Shown here piece by piece: positions 12,661 through 24,177 of a stretch of DNA of 64,000 nt. A program made the position numbers and the translations under genes. The stretch spans positions 7,396 through 71,395 of the forward strand of contig JBMDXQ010000018.1 of NCBI GenBank assembly GCA_048594975.1, in the 5' to 3' direction. This DNA is from JBMDXB01 sp048594975. GTDB taxonomy: Bacteria; Acidobacteriota; Vicinamibacteria; Vicinamibacterales; 2-12-FULL-66-21. Below the pieces are notes generated by a model. The model did not search any database and had not been told where the DNA came from. It saw only the letters and a list, made by a program, of their open reading frames with translations. Within the stretch, counting starts at the first letter, position 1; each line of letters starts with the position of its first letter.

Positions 12661-14304
12661 ATGCAGACTGAACGCCCCGTCAAGTACATCCTGGTCACCG
12701 GCGGCGTGGTGTCGTCGCTCGGCAAGGGCCTCGCCGCCGCGTCGATCGGCGCGCTCCTGGAGGGCCACGGCTACAAGGTCGCCCTGCAGAAGTTCGACCC
12801 GTACATCAACGTCGATCCGGGAACGATGAGCCCGTACCAGCACGGCGAGGTCTACGTCACCGACGACGGCGCCGAAACCGACCTCGATCTCGGCCACTAC
12901 GAGCGCTTCACCAGCCAGGTGACGACGCGCAGCAACAACTGGACGACCGGGAAGATCTACCTGTCGGTCATCCAGAAGGAGCGCCGCGGCGACTACCTGG
13001 GCCGCACGGTCCAGGTGATTCCGCACATCACCAACGAGATCAAGGACGCGGTGCGCTCCATCGCCAAGGACGTGGACATCGTCCTCGTCGAAATCGGCGG
13101 CACGGTAGGCGACATCGAGAGCCTGCCGTTCCTCGAGGCGATCCGCCAGCTGCGGCAGGACGTGGGGCGCGAGAACACGCTGTACATCCACCTGACGCTC
13201 GTCCCCTTCATCGGCGCCGCCGGCGAGCTGAAGACCAAGCCCACCCAGCACAGCGTCCGCGACCTGCGCGCCATCGGCATCCAGCCCGACATCCTCCTCT
13301 GCCGCACCGATCGGTTCCTCGACCAGGACATCAAGCGCAAGATCGCGCTGTTCTGCGACGTGGACGAGGAGGCGGTCATCACCGCGAAGGACGTGTCGAG
13401 CATCTACGAGGTGCCGCTCGTGCTCGCGGCCGAGGGCCTCGACCGCATCCTGCTGCAGCGGTTGAACCTGCCGCGCACCGAGGCGCAGATGGACGCCTGG
13501 ATCGACCTCATCGATCGCATCAAGCATCCGGACGACGACATCACGATCCACGTGGTGGGCAAGTACGTCGGGTACGAGGACTCGTACAAGAGCCTGAACG
13601 AGGCGCTGTACCATGGCGGCTTCAAGCACCGGCTGCGGGTGAACATCCGCTGGGTCGAGGCGGAGGCGCTGGAGCAGCCGGGCGGTGAACAGCTGCTCGA
13701 CGGCGCCAACGGCATCCTCGTGCCGGGCGGGTTCGGCGATCGCGGGACGCGCGGGATGATGCGGGCCGCTGAGATCGCGCGCGAGCGCGGCATTCCGTAT
13801 TTCGGGATCTGCTACGGATTCCAGTGGGCAGCGGTCGAGTTCGCGCGCCACGTGTGCGGGCTGACCGAGGCGGACTCCACCGAGTGCACGCCGGACACGC
13901 CGCAGAACGTCATCTACAAGCTCCGCGACCTGCTCGGCATCGACGATCTCGGCGGGACGATGCGGCTCGGATCCTATGCGTGCGAGCTGAAGCGCGGCTC
14001 GCGCGCGCACCGGTTGTACGCCGAGTCGGTCATCCACGAACGGCACCGCCACCGCTACGAGTTCAACTGCCTGTACGAACGGGCCCTCACCGAGCACGGG
14101 CTCGAGATCGTCGGCCGCTCGCTCGACGGCAAGTTTGTCGAGATCATCGAACTGCCGTCGCATCCCTGGTTCGTCGCCGTGCAGTTCCACCCGGAGTTCA
14201 CGTCGAAGCCGCTCAGGCCACACCCGCTGTTCGCGGGCTTCGTCCACGCCAGCCATCAGCGCAAGGTGGCGCTCCGGCAGCAGGCGGCGGCGGCGGTGGG
14301 GTAA
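12661..14304 (+). CDS. pyrG: CTP synthase
   Basis: Makes CTP from UTP, ATP and glutamine (547 aa). The N-terminal synthase domain begins KYILVTGGVVSSLGKGLAA and includes IGGTVGDIESLPFLEA. The C-terminal glutaminase has the nucleophile Cys in FGICYGFQWAAVEFAR, where most enzymes read GICLGMQ, and the His-Glu pair in VQFHPEF. ATG 12661, 17 nt after kdsB, was chosen; a longer open frame upstream is out of register with kdsB and is a shadow. In the Kdo operon it links CTP supply to CMP-Kdo synthesis. Confidence 0.97.
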   Translation: MQTERPVKYILVTGGVVSSLGKGLAAASIGALLEGHGYKVALQKFDPYINVDPGTMSPYQHGEVYVTDDGAETDLDLGHYERFTSQVTTRSNNWTTGKIYLSVIQKERRGDYLGRTVQVIPHITNEIKDAVRSIAKDVDIVLVEIGGTVGDIESLPFLEAIRQLRQDVGRENTLYIHLTLVPFIGAAGELKTKPTQHSVRDLRAIGIQPDILLCRTDRFLDQDIKRKIALFCDVDEEAVITAKDVSSIYEVPLVLAAEGLDRILLQRLNLPRTEAQMDAWIDLIDRIKHPDDDITIHVVGKYVGYEDSYKSLNEALYHGGFKHRLRVNIRWVEAEALEQPGGEQLLDGANGILVPGGFGDRGTRGMMRAAEIARERGIPYFGICYGFQWAAVEFARHVCGLTEADSTECTPDTPQNVIYKLRDLLGIDDLGGTMRLGSYACELKRGSRAHRLYAESVIHERHRHRYEFNCLYERALTEHGLEIVGRSLDGKFVEIIELPSHPWFVAVQFHPEFTSKPLRPHPLFAGFVHASHQRKVALRQQAAAAVG

Positions 14305-14340
14305 GGGAACACGTCGAGAGTCCTTGTAGACTGGGCCGCA

Positions 14341-15168
14341 GTGCCATCCATCCAGTTCGCCGGGCTCACGGTCGGGGGCGGCGCGCCGCTCCTGCTCATC
14401 GCCGGGCCATGCGTCATCGAAAGCGAGGAACACGCCCTCGAGACCGCGTTCGTGCTCCGCGACATCGCGCAGCGCGCGGCCGTGCCACTGGTGTTCAAGG
14501 CCTCCTACGACAAGGCCAATCGCACCTCCGCGCGGTCGTTCCGGGGACCCGGCCTGACACAAGGCCTTCGGGTGCTGGGGCGTGTGCGCGAAGCGACCGG
14601 GCTGCCGATCCTCACGGACATCCACGAGCCGGCGCACGCCGCCGCGGCTGCGGAGGTCGCGGATGTCCTGCAAATCCCGGCGTTCCTGTCGCGCCAGACC
14701 GACCTCCTCGTAGCCGCGGCGCGCACCGGACGGGTGGTGAACATCAAGAAGGGACAGTTCTTGTCGCCTGCGGACATGCGCCACGCCATCGAGAAGGTGA
14801 CGGCGGCCGGCAACCCGCGGGTGATCGTGACCGAGCGCGGGTTCAGCTTCGGGTATAACAACCTGGTGGTGGACATGCGCGCGTTCCCGATCCTCCGCTC
14901 GTTCGGCCACCCGGTCGTGTACGACGTCACCCACAGCCTGCAGCTGCCCGGCGGCGGTGACGGGGTGACCGCCGGGCAGGCCCAGTTCATCGAGCCGATG
15001 GCATCTGCGGGCGTCGCCGCCGGCGTCGACGGCGTGTTCCTCGAGGTGCACCAGGACCCGCGCCAGGCACGCAGCGACGCGCAGAACGCGCTGAGGCTCG
15101 ATAGACTCGAGCCGCTGCTCCGCAAGCTCGTCCGGCTCCACGCCATCGCCTCGGAGGCCGCCCGGTGA
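14341..15168 (+). CDS. kdsA: 3-deoxy-8-phosphooctulonate synthase
   Basis: Condenses phosphoenolpyruvate with arabinose 5-phosphate to Kdo-8-phosphate (275 aa). It starts with GTG 14341, 36 nt after pyrG. The PEP site lies in IAGPCVIESEEHALETA, and FKASYDKANRTS, GPGLTQGLRVL and YDVTHSLQLPGG are family signatures. The Cys of GPCVIES is the metal ligand of the metal-dependent class; the metal-independent E. coli enzyme has Asn there. Its last codons overlap the kdsD start by 4 nt (GTGA), implying coupled translation. Confidence 0.95.
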   Translation: MPSIQFAGLTVGGGAPLLLIAGPCVIESEEHALETAFVLRDIAQRAAVPLVFKASYDKANRTSARSFRGPGLTQGLRVLGRVREATGLPILTDIHEPAHAAAAAEVADVLQIPAFLSRQTDLLVAAARTGRVVNIKKGQFLSPADMRHAIEKVTAAGNPRVIVTERGFSFGYNNLVVDMRAFPILRSFGHPVVYDVTHSLQLPGGGDGVTAGQAQFIEPMASAGVAAGVDGVFLEVHQDPRQARSDAQNALRLDRLEPLLRKLVRLHAIASEAAR

Positions 15169-16136
15169 GCGACACGCTGGCCGCACTCGAGCTCGCCCGC
15201 CGGGTCCTGCGCACGGAAGCCGCAGCGATCCTTGGCCTGGTGGATCGCATCGACGGCGAGTTCGAGCGTGCCGTGCAGCTGCTGTTCGAGTGCCGCGGCC
15301 GGGTCATCGTCACCGGCATGGGCAAGTCCGGGATCATCTGCCGGAAGATCGCGGCGACGCTCTCCAGCACCGGCACCTCCGCGTTCTTTCTGCACCCCGC
15401 CGAAGCGATCCACGGCGACCTGGGCGCGATCCGCGACGACGACGTCGTGCTGGCGCTGTCGCACAGCGGCGAGACGGACGAGATCCTGCGGCTGCTCGAG
15501 TCGATCCGTCGCATCGGCGCCTGCCTGATCGCCCTCACCGGCGACCCGCACTCGACGCTGGCGCGTGCCGCCGACGTGGCGCTCGACTGCGGCATCGCCC
15601 AGGAAGCCTGCCCGCTGAACCTCGTACCCACCGCGAGCACGACCGCCGCGCTCGCCATGGGCGACGCCCTGGCGATGACGCTGCTCGTCCGCAAGGGGTT
15701 CGGCGAGGAGCAGTTCGCGTCGTTCCATCCGGGCGGCAAGATCGGCCGCCGGCTGATGCGCGTCGAGCACGTGATGCACTCCGGCGAGAGCATGCCGCTC
15801 GTCCGGACGACGACAAAGATGCCGGATGTCATCCACGAGATGTCGAGCAAGCGGCTGGGCATGACGTGCGTCGCCGACGCGGCGGGGCGGCTCGCCGGGG
15901 TGATCACTGACGGCGACCTGCGCCGCCTGATGAGCCGCACATCGGAGGTGGTCGGGCTGACCGCCGGCGAGGTCATGACCCCCAACCCGATCACCATCGC
16001 ACGCGGCGTGCTCGCGGTCGAAGCGCTCAAGGTGATGGAGACGCACAAGATCACCTCGGTCGTGGTCGTCGACGAGCAGCGCACCGTCGAGGGCGTGGTG
16101 CAGATCCACGACCTCTGGCGGACGCAGTTGTTCTGA
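15165..16136 (+). CDS. kdsD: arabinose-5-phosphate isomerase
   Basis: Converts ribulose 5-phosphate to arabinose 5-phosphate, the precursor of Kdo (323 aa). The N-terminal SIS sugar-isomerase domain has GRVIVTGMGKSGIICRKIA, SSTGTSAFFLHPAEAIHGD and LSHSGETDE. Two CBS domains fill the C-terminal part from about residue 200 (VEHVMHSGESMP and GEVMTPNPITIARG). It starts with GTG within the kdsA stop and ends in TGATG overlapping kdsC by one base. The order kdsA-kdsD-kdsC puts three successive Kdo enzymes in one coupled block. Confidence 0.95.
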   Translation: MSDTLAALELARRVLRTEAAAILGLVDRIDGEFERAVQLLFECRGRVIVTGMGKSGIICRKIAATLSSTGTSAFFLHPAEAIHGDLGAIRDDDVVLALSHSGETDEILRLLESIRRIGACLIALTGDPHSTLARAADVALDCGIAQEACPLNLVPTASTTAALAMGDALAMTLLVRKGFGEEQFASFHPGGKIGRRLMRVEHVMHSGESMPLVRTTTKMPDVIHEMSSKRLGMTCVADAAGRLAGVITDGDLRRLMSRTSEVVGLTAGEVMTPNPITIARGVLAVEALKVMETHKITSVVVVDEQRTVEGVVQIHDLWRTQLF

Positions 16137-16687
16137 TGACGCCCGAGGAGAGGGCACGCCGCGTGCGCCTGCTGCTGCTCGACGTGGACGGCGTACTGAC
16201 CGACGGCACGGTCATCGTCCACGCCGACGGCTCCGAGTCGAAGGCGTTCAGCATCCGCGACGGCGCCGCGCTCGTCTGGGCGCAGCGCGCCGGCCTGACC
16301 GTGGGCCTGCTGTCGGCGCGCACCTCGGGTGCGACCGCCCAGCGCGCGGCCCAGCTCGCCATCCGCCTCGTCCACCAGGGCGTGGCCAGCAAGCTCGCGA
16401 CGTACAATCAGATTCTCACGGCCGCGGGGGTCGGCGACGAGTCGGTCGCGTTCATGGGCGACGATCTCGTCGACCTGCCGGTGCTCGGCCGTGCGGGCCT
16501 CGCGGCGGCGCCCGCCGACGCGGCCGCCGAAGTGACGGCTCGGGCACACTGGGTGAGCCGCGCGCCTGCCGGGCGCGGCGCGGTCCGGGAGCTGGTCGAG
16601 ATGATCCTGCGGGCGCAGGGGCGCTGGAACGCCGTGGTCGCTCGCTTCGCAGCGGCCGGAGAAGAGCCGCCGGCGCACGAAATCTGA
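16136..16687 (+). CDS. kdsC: 3-deoxy-D-manno-octulosonate-8-phosphatase
   Basis: HAD-family phosphatase that dephosphorylates Kdo-8-P (183 aa, family length, no cap domain). The nucleophile motif is LLLLDVDGVLTDGT, then LLSARTSGATAQRA and the metal motif AFMGDDLVDLPVLGRAGL. ATG 16136 overlaps the kdsD stop by one base. The C-terminus is Arg/Ala-rich and not conserved. The next gene starts one nucleotide after its stop. Confidence 0.94.
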   Translation: MTPEERARRVRLLLLDVDGVLTDGTVIVHADGSESKAFSIRDGAALVWAQRAGLTVGLLSARTSGATAQRAAQLAIRLVHQGVASKLATYNQILTAAGVGDESVAFMGDDLVDLPVLGRAGLAAAPADAAAEVTARAHWVSRAPAGRGAVRELVEMILRAQGRWNAVVARFAAAGEEPPAHEI

Positions 16688-16688
16688 C

Positions 16689-17909
16689 GTGGAAACCTAC
16701 ATCACGCTCGCGGTGCTCGTCACGCTGCTCATCGGGCTCGCCGCCGGCAAGGCGTGGGAGCGCTACAAGCTGCAGGACGGCCGCTGGATCGATCGCCGCC
16801 GCGCGCGCGAGTCTCCGCACTACATGCTCGGGCTCAACTTCCTCGTCGCCAACCAGATCGATCCGGCCATCAACGAGCTGGGCCGGGCTGCCGACGTCGC
16901 CGGCGACCCGCTCGAGATCCGGCTGATCCTCGGCAACCTGTATCGGGAAAAAGGCCAGGTCGGGCGCGCCATCCAGGAGCATCAGGCGCTGCTGCAGCGC
17001 CCCAGCCTGCGCAAGCTGGAACACGCCAACGTGCTCCTCTGCCTCGGCCTCGACTACAAGCACGGCGGCTTCGTCGACCGCGCGCTCGAAGCGTTCACCG
17101 AAGTGCTGCGGCTGGACCCGGACAACGAGTACGCGCTGGCGAACCTCGAGAAGCTGTACGAGGAGCAGCACCAGTGGACCGAGGCCTACGTCACGCGCCA
17201 GAAGCTCGCCGCGCTGGGCAACGCCGCCTCGCAGCCGTACCATCAGCAGATCCTCGCCTTCCTCGACAATGAGATCGGGATGGAAGCGCTCAAGCGCATG
17301 GACTACGCGGAGGCGGCGCGGCGGTTCCGCGCGGCGATCGAGCTCGATGCCGGCAACGCGCCGGCGTACCTGAATCTCGGCGACGTGCAATTCCTGCAGG
17401 GCGATCCCGCCGCGGCGTGCGCGTCGTGGGAGCGGCTGATCGAGACTTCGCCCGAGCGCGCGTATCTCGCCTTCCGGCGGCTGGAATCCGCGTACCATAC
17501 CCTCGGCGACACCACGCGGTTCCCCGAGTTGTGCCGCCGGCTCTTCGCCGCCAATCCGCAGGACTGGCGCGCCCGCCTGGCGCTCGGCCGCCACCTCACC
17601 GCACAACGGCGCACCGAGGAGGCGCTCGAGCCGCTGTTCGACGCGCTCACCAACAACCCGCACGCGCTCACCGTCCACCAGGTGATCTGGCAGACGCTGT
17701 CCGCGCTCGACTTCCCCCGCGCCCTGGTCGGCCGCTACACCGACCTGGCCCGCAGCGCCGTCTTCTACCACGACCCGCACATATGCACGCGCTGCCGCTA
17801 CCGCAGCACCGAGCTGCTCTGGCAATGCCCGCACTGCCACGACTGGAACACGTTCGTGGAGGAACGCATCGCCCCCGCCAAGGACACCGAAGCGTCGCTG
17901 ACCAGCTAG
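16689..17909 (+). CDS. lapB: LapB/YciM-like TPR protein with C-terminal rubredoxin-type zinc knuckle
   Basis: A 406-aa protein with one N-terminal membrane helix (residues 4-20), about eight TPR-like helical repeats (for example NQIDPAINELGRAADVAGD and GGFVDRALEAFTEVLRLDPD), and a C-terminal metal knuckle CTRCRYRSTELLWQCPHCHDW. That exact layout defines LapB, which in E. coli controls LpxC degradation and LPS assembly. Position at the end of the Kdo operon, one base after kdsC, supports the same job here. GTG 16689 is the start. Overall sequence is divergent, so the role is inferred from architecture and context. Confidence 0.82.
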   Translation: METYITLAVLVTLLIGLAAGKAWERYKLQDGRWIDRRRARESPHYMLGLNFLVANQIDPAINELGRAADVAGDPLEIRLILGNLYREKGQVGRAIQEHQALLQRPSLRKLEHANVLLCLGLDYKHGGFVDRALEAFTEVLRLDPDNEYALANLEKLYEEQHQWTEAYVTRQKLAALGNAASQPYHQQILAFLDNEIGMEALKRMDYAEAARRFRAAIELDAGNAPAYLNLGDVQFLQGDPAAACASWERLIETSPERAYLAFRRLESAYHTLGDTTRFPELCRRLFAANPQDWRARLALGRHLTAQRRTEEALEPLFDALTNNPHALTVHQVIWQTLSALDFPRALVGRYTDLARSAVFYHDPHICTRCRYRSTELLWQCPHCHDWNTFVEERIAPAKDTEASLTS

Positions 17910-18017
17910 CGAATCCCTCATCCCTGATGACCCCTGATCGCTGATCGTCAATCCCCGATCCCGGATTCGCGATCTGCGATGAGGATCCGCGATCAGCGAT
18001 CAGCGATGAGGGATTCG
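17910..18017. repeat. heptad-phased inverted repeat between lapB-like gene and coaE
   Basis: Words of the nnnGATC type repeat every 7 nt (CCTGATC, GCTGATC, GTCAATC, CCCGATC, then CGCGATC, AGCGATC). The outermost 13 bases CGAATCCCTCATC and GATGAGGGATTCG are perfectly complementary. The left arm starts right after the upstream stop codon. The right arm contains the last seven codons and stop of coaE. It may serve as a terminator hairpin for both converging genes. Confidence 0.8.
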
Positions 18018-18589
18018 TACGTCGTTCTGACCTGCGCCTCGGTGTCGGCGAAGGTGCCGTCGGTCCTGATGACGTAATCGGCGCGGCGCACCTTCTCCTC
18101 GATTGGCAACTGCGCGGCGATGCGCGCCCGCGCCTCGGCGTGGCTGAACCGGTTGCGCGCCATCACGCGGCGGATCTGCTCGTCGGGCTCGCACGCGACA
18201 ACGATCACCCGCTCGACCTCGTGCTCGTGGCCGGTCTCGAACAGCAGGGGAATGTCCGCGACCGCGAGGCGGGTGCCGGCGGGCAGGTCGGCAAACCATG
18301 CCGTGATGCGCCGGTAGACCTCGGGATGGACGATGGCCTCGAGGCGGGCGCGCGCGGTGGCGTCGCGGAAGACGAGGTCGGCCAGGGCGGCGCGGTCGAG
18401 CGAGCCGTCCGGCCGCACCATGCCGGCCCCGAACTGCGCCGCCACCTCCGCCAGCCCGCGCGTACCCGGCGCCACCGCTTCGCGGGCGAGCACGTCCGCG
18501 TCGACCGTCGCCGCCCCGAGCGCGGCGAGCCTCGCGAGGCAGAAGGACTTGCCGGTCGCGATCCCGCCGGTTAGCGCGGCGCGGACCAT
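17993..18589 (-). CDS. coaE: dephospho-CoA kinase
   Basis: Last step of coenzyme A synthesis, phosphorylating dephospho-CoA (198 aa). The P-loop is LTGGIATGKS at residues 7-16; DADVLAREAVAPGT, VADIPLLFETG and ARNRFSHAEARARIAAQ are family signatures. ATG 18589 lies 4 nt after folD on the same strand, so the two are co-transcribed. The final residues ESLIADR and the stop codon are encoded by the right arm of a heptad repeat, so the natural C-terminus may have been replaced when the repeat arose. Confidence 0.94.
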   Translation of the reverse strand: MVRAALTGGIATGKSFCLARLAALGAATVDADVLAREAVAPGTRGLAEVAAQFGAGMVRPDGSLDRAALADLVFRDATARARLEAIVHPEVYRRITAWFADLPAGTRLAVADIPLLFETGHEHEVERVIVVACEPDEQIRRVMARNRFSHAEARARIAAQLPIEEKVRRADYVIRTDGTFADTEAQVRTTYESLIADR

Positions 18590-18593
18590 GCGA

Positions 18594-19526
18594 TCAGCGC
18601 GCAGCCAGACGCGCGGCGGCGGCGGTCAGCGTGTTCTTCAGCAGCATGGCGATGGTGAGCGGTCCGACGCCGCCGGGCACCGGCGTGAGCGCGCCGGCGA
18701 CCTCGGCGACCGCCGGGTGCACGTCGCCGACGAGCACCGAGCCGCGGACTGCGAAGTCCGCCAGCCGCTTCGAGCCCTCGGGAAAGAGCGACGCCGCCAG
18801 CGCCGGGTCCGACACGCGGTTGATGCCGACGTCGATCACCGCGGCGCCCGCCTTCACGAATGCCGGCGTCACGAACCCGGCGCGGCCGATCGCCGCGACC
18901 AGGATGTCGGCGCGCGCCGCCACCGCCGCGAGCTCCGGCGTCTTCGAATGGCAGATCGTCACCGTCGCGTCCCGGTGCAGCAGCAGCAGCGCCATCGGCT
19001 TTCCGACGATCTCGCTGCGGCCGATGACGACGGCGTGGGCGCCGGCGATCCGGATGCCGCTGCGGTCGAGCATCTCGATCACCCCGGACGGCGTGCACGG
19101 CACCAGCTGCGCTCGCCCCTGCACCAACCGGCCGACGTTCACCGGATGGAATCCGTCGACGTCCTTGGCGGGATCGATCGCGTCGAACACCTGCTGGGTT
19201 GCGATCTTGCCGAGGTCGGGCGGCAGCGGCGACTGGACCAGGATCGCGTCGTGACGATCGCTTGCGTTCAGCCGCCGCACCAGCGCCAGGACCTCGTCGA
19301 GCGACGCCGTGGCGGGCAGGCGCTGCAGGTCCACCCACAGGCCCGAGTCGGTGCCCGCCCTGGTTTTGTTGCGCACGTAGATCTCGGATGCCGGATCGTC
19401 GCCGACCAACACGATGCCCAGTCCCGGCGGCCGTCCGGCGCGGGCGCGAAACGCCTCGACCTGCGGGCGGATCGATTCGCGGATGGCGGCGGCAACGGCC
19501 CGGCCATCCAGCAGGCGGGCGCTCAT
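18594..19526 (-). CDS. folD: bifunctional methylenetetrahydrofolate dehydrogenase/cyclohydrolase
   Basis: Interconverts methylene-, methenyl- and formyl-tetrahydrofolate (310 aa). The catalytic Lys is in YVRNKTRAGTDSG, with LVQSPLPPDLGK, KDVDGFHPVNVGRL and the NADP motif VIGRSEIVGKPMALLL. PGGVGPLTIAMLLKNT closes the fold. The start ATG 19526 gives the usual N-terminus ARLLDGRAVAAAIRE. It leads into coaE. A minus-strand TATAAT lies 216 nt upstream, an unusually long leader if used. Confidence 0.96.
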   Translation of the reverse strand: MSARLLDGRAVAAAIRESIRPQVEAFRARAGRPPGLGIVLVGDDPASEIYVRNKTRAGTDSGLWVDLQRLPATASLDEVLALVRRLNASDRHDAILVQSPLPPDLGKIATQQVFDAIDPAKDVDGFHPVNVGRLVQGRAQLVPCTPSGVIEMLDRSGIRIAGAHAVVIGRSEIVGKPMALLLLHRDATVTICHSKTPELAAVAARADILVAAIGRAGFVTPAFVKAGAAVIDVGINRVSDPALAASLFPEGSKRLADFAVRGSVLVGDVHPAVAEVAGALTPVPGGVGPLTIAMLLKNTLTAAAARLAAR

Positions 19527-19938
19527 CGTGTGATCATCGGGAAGACGTGGCGGCGGCCGGCACCGCGGCGGCGGTGTCGAGCACGTGACGCGTACTGGCC
19601 GGAGCGGGCGCGATGCCGAACACGGCGTCGAATGCCGTCACCACGGTCACCGTCCACCCCGCCAGGCGGAGGGGCTGCCGAGAAAAACGGGCCGGACGTG
19701 CGACGGTTCAACCCCCATGCGCGCGTGTAACGACGCGCTGAATTATACCGTGCCGCAGCACGCTACCCGACGTGAGCAGGGCCGCGCCTTTCGCTCGCCG
19801 CACTCCTCGAGACGCTGGCGCGATTATGGCCGAACGGCGAAACTGAGCACCCGCGCGCAGGGCAGTCGCCACCGCTGCAGCCGATCACAGTCACGGATTG
19901 CCGGCCTGCGCCCTGGCGTCTGCCTCCGGCGCCTGCGC
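19527..19938. other. intergenic region between folD and the MFS transporter gene
   Basis: 412 bp with both flanking genes reading leftward. A minus-strand TATAATT at 19742-19747 could start the folD-coaE transcript. A minus-strand frame at about 19549-19700 resembles a short membrane peptide (LAGWTVTVVTAFDAVFG) but has no ribosome site, so it is not called. No RNA gene was recognised. Confidence 0.4.
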
Positions 19939-21282
19939 TCAGAGCCTCGCCGGTTCCAGCCGCGGCACGAGCAGGTGCACGATCGCCAGCGCCGCCAGGT
20001 AGGTGAACGCCGCGATCAGGAACACCGGCAGATAGCTGCCGGTCGCCTCGAGGATGTATCCAGTGAGCTTGGCGATCAGCATACCGCCGACCGCGCCCGC
20101 CATGCCGCCGATGCCGACGACCGACCCGACGGCGTGGCGCGGGAACATGTCGGAGGCGGTCGTGAAGATGTTCGCTGACCAGCCCTGGTGGGCAGCGGCG
20201 GCAAGGCTGATGAGCGAGACCGCCACCCACATGCTCTTGGCCCCAGAGGCGAACACCATCGGCACGACCGCCAGCGCGCACACCAGCATCGCGGTCTTGC
20301 GCCCGGCGTTCACGCTCCAGCCGCGCTTGATCAGCGCCGAGGACAGCCAGCCGCCGCCAATGCTGCCGCCGTCGGCGACGAGATAGATCGCCACCAGCGG
20401 CGGGCCCATCGTCGTCAGGTTGATGCCGTGGTTGCGGTTGAGGAAGTCGGGAATCCAGAACAGGTAGAGCCACCAGATCGGATCGGTCATGAACTTGCCG
20501 ATCGCGAAGGCCCAGGTCTGGCGATACCCGAGGAGCGTGCGCCACGGCAGCGGGGTGGAGGGTTCTTCGGGATCGCTGCGGATGTAAGCGAGTTCCACCT
20601 GACTCACGCTTCCGTGCCGCTCCGGGCGGTCGTACATGAACCACCACAGCGCCAGCCACCCGAAGCCAATCGCTCCGGTGACCACGAACGCCCAGTACCA
20701 GCCCCAGGTCAGCGTGATCCACGGGACGATCAGCGGCGTCAGCAGCGCGCCGACGTTGGTGCCCGAGTTGAACAGGCCGGTCGCGAACGCGCGCTCGCGC
20801 TTGGGAAACCACTCCGCCACCGCCTTGATGGAGGCCGGGAAGTTGCCCGATTCCCCGAGGCCGAGCAGGAAGCGCGCGGCCATGAACCCGGCGACCGACG
20901 CCGCGTAGGACAGCCCGAAGACCTCGAGAATCGCCATCACCGGCACGCCGATCAGGGTAGCTTCGGCATGGAGCATCGCCGCGACGCTCCAGACCGTGAT
21001 CGCGATGGCGAACCCGAGCTTCACGCCCAAGCGATCCATCACGCGCCCCGACACGACGAGGCCGATCGCGTAGGCCAGCTGGAAGGAGAACACGATGTCG
21101 GCGTAGTCGATCTCCGACCACCCGAACTCCCCCTGCAGCGTGGGCTTGAGGATGCCGATGACCTGTCGGTCGATGTAGTTGACCGTCGCCGCGAGGAAGA
21201 GCAGTGCGCAGACGATCCAGCGGTAGTACCCCGGCGCCCGTCCGGTCGCCGCTTGCGCCGCCGGGCCCTGACTGACCCTCAT
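19939..21282 (-). CDS. MFS transporter, anion:cation symporter (hexuronate/ExuT-like) type
   Basis: A 447-aa twelve-helix major facilitator. ATVNYIDRQVIGILKPTLQ in the first helix and LGLGESGNFPASIKAVAEWF in the fourth-fifth helix region are typical of the ACS branch that takes up hexuronates, glucarate and similar sugar acids. The cytoplasmic-loop signature RVMDRLGVKLG is present. No sugar-acid catabolic gene or regulator flanks it, so the substrate is only a family-level guess. ATG 21282 starts it; the upstream 336-bp region is shared with the divergent hppA. Confidence 0.8.
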   Translation of the reverse strand: MRVSQGPAAQAATGRAPGYYRWIVCALLFLAATVNYIDRQVIGILKPTLQGEFGWSEIDYADIVFSFQLAYAIGLVVSGRVMDRLGVKLGFAIAITVWSVAAMLHAEATLIGVPVMAILEVFGLSYAASVAGFMAARFLLGLGESGNFPASIKAVAEWFPKRERAFATGLFNSGTNVGALLTPLIVPWITLTWGWYWAFVVTGAIGFGWLALWWFMYDRPERHGSVSQVELAYIRSDPEEPSTPLPWRTLLGYRQTWAFAIGKFMTDPIWWLYLFWIPDFLNRNHGINLTTMGPPLVAIYLVADGGSIGGGWLSSALIKRGWSVNAGRKTAMLVCALAVVPMVFASGAKSMWVAVSLISLAAAAHQGWSANIFTTASDMFPRHAVGSVVGIGGMAGAVGGMLIAKLTGYILEATGSYLPVFLIAAFTYLAALAIVHLLVPRLEPARL

Positions 21283-21618
21283 AGTGGTCCTTTCATTAGC
21301 ACCCGCCTCGCCCGAGGGCGTCTCCTGCCGACGAACATCTGCCGGGTGAGCGCCACACCGCGCCGCCGCGCTCGACGTGACCGGTCACTGGCATTCGCTT
21401 CGGCACGAATCCTGGTTCACCGGGAACGCGCCCGCATCTTACGCGAGGCACTCGCCGTGGGCTTGAGCGAGGTGGGAGGCGGATCTGACGAGGACAGCGG
21501 GCATGAAGGCGTTCGGAGTATACACCTGCCGCGAGCGCGCGCCCGCGCGCCGCAAGCGCCGGCGATTTCCACGTATAATCATGTGTTTTGTTTCCGCCAT
21601 GATGGGTAACGAGGTGCC
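21283..21618. other. divergent intergenic region, MFS transporter and hppA
   Basis: 336 bp between two divergent starts. It holds a plus-strand TATAAT (21574-21579) for hppA and a minus-strand TATACT (21517-21522) that could serve the transporter with a long leader. No gene or clear operator was seen. Confidence 0.4.
21574..21579 (+). promoter_or_regulatory. -10 element for hppA
   Basis: A perfect TATAAT followed by C, 39 nt before the hppA ATG. The leader contains GGTAACGAGG as a weak ribosome site near the ATG. No good -35 box is seen at 16-18 nt. Confidence 0.5.
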
Positions 21619-24111
<2,493 letters not shown>

Positions 24112-24126
24112 CTCCTGGCGTCGTCA

Positions 24127-24153
24127 CCGCCGGCGGATTGGATCCGCCGGCGG
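24127..24153. terminator. bidirectional hairpin between hppA and the APC permease gene
   Basis: A perfect 12-bp stem CCGCCGGCGGAT / ATCCGCCGGCGG with a 3-nt loop, between two converging genes. It lacks a U-tract, but stem length and position make it a strong terminator candidate in both directions. Confidence 0.65.
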
Positions 24154-24177
24154 TCCCGTCTCGACCGCCGGGCAGGC

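Noticed and set aside
19549..19700. Short minus-strand membrane peptide upstream of folD
   Set aside because: One hydrophobic stretch, but no ribosome site, no conserved feature and several competing frames.
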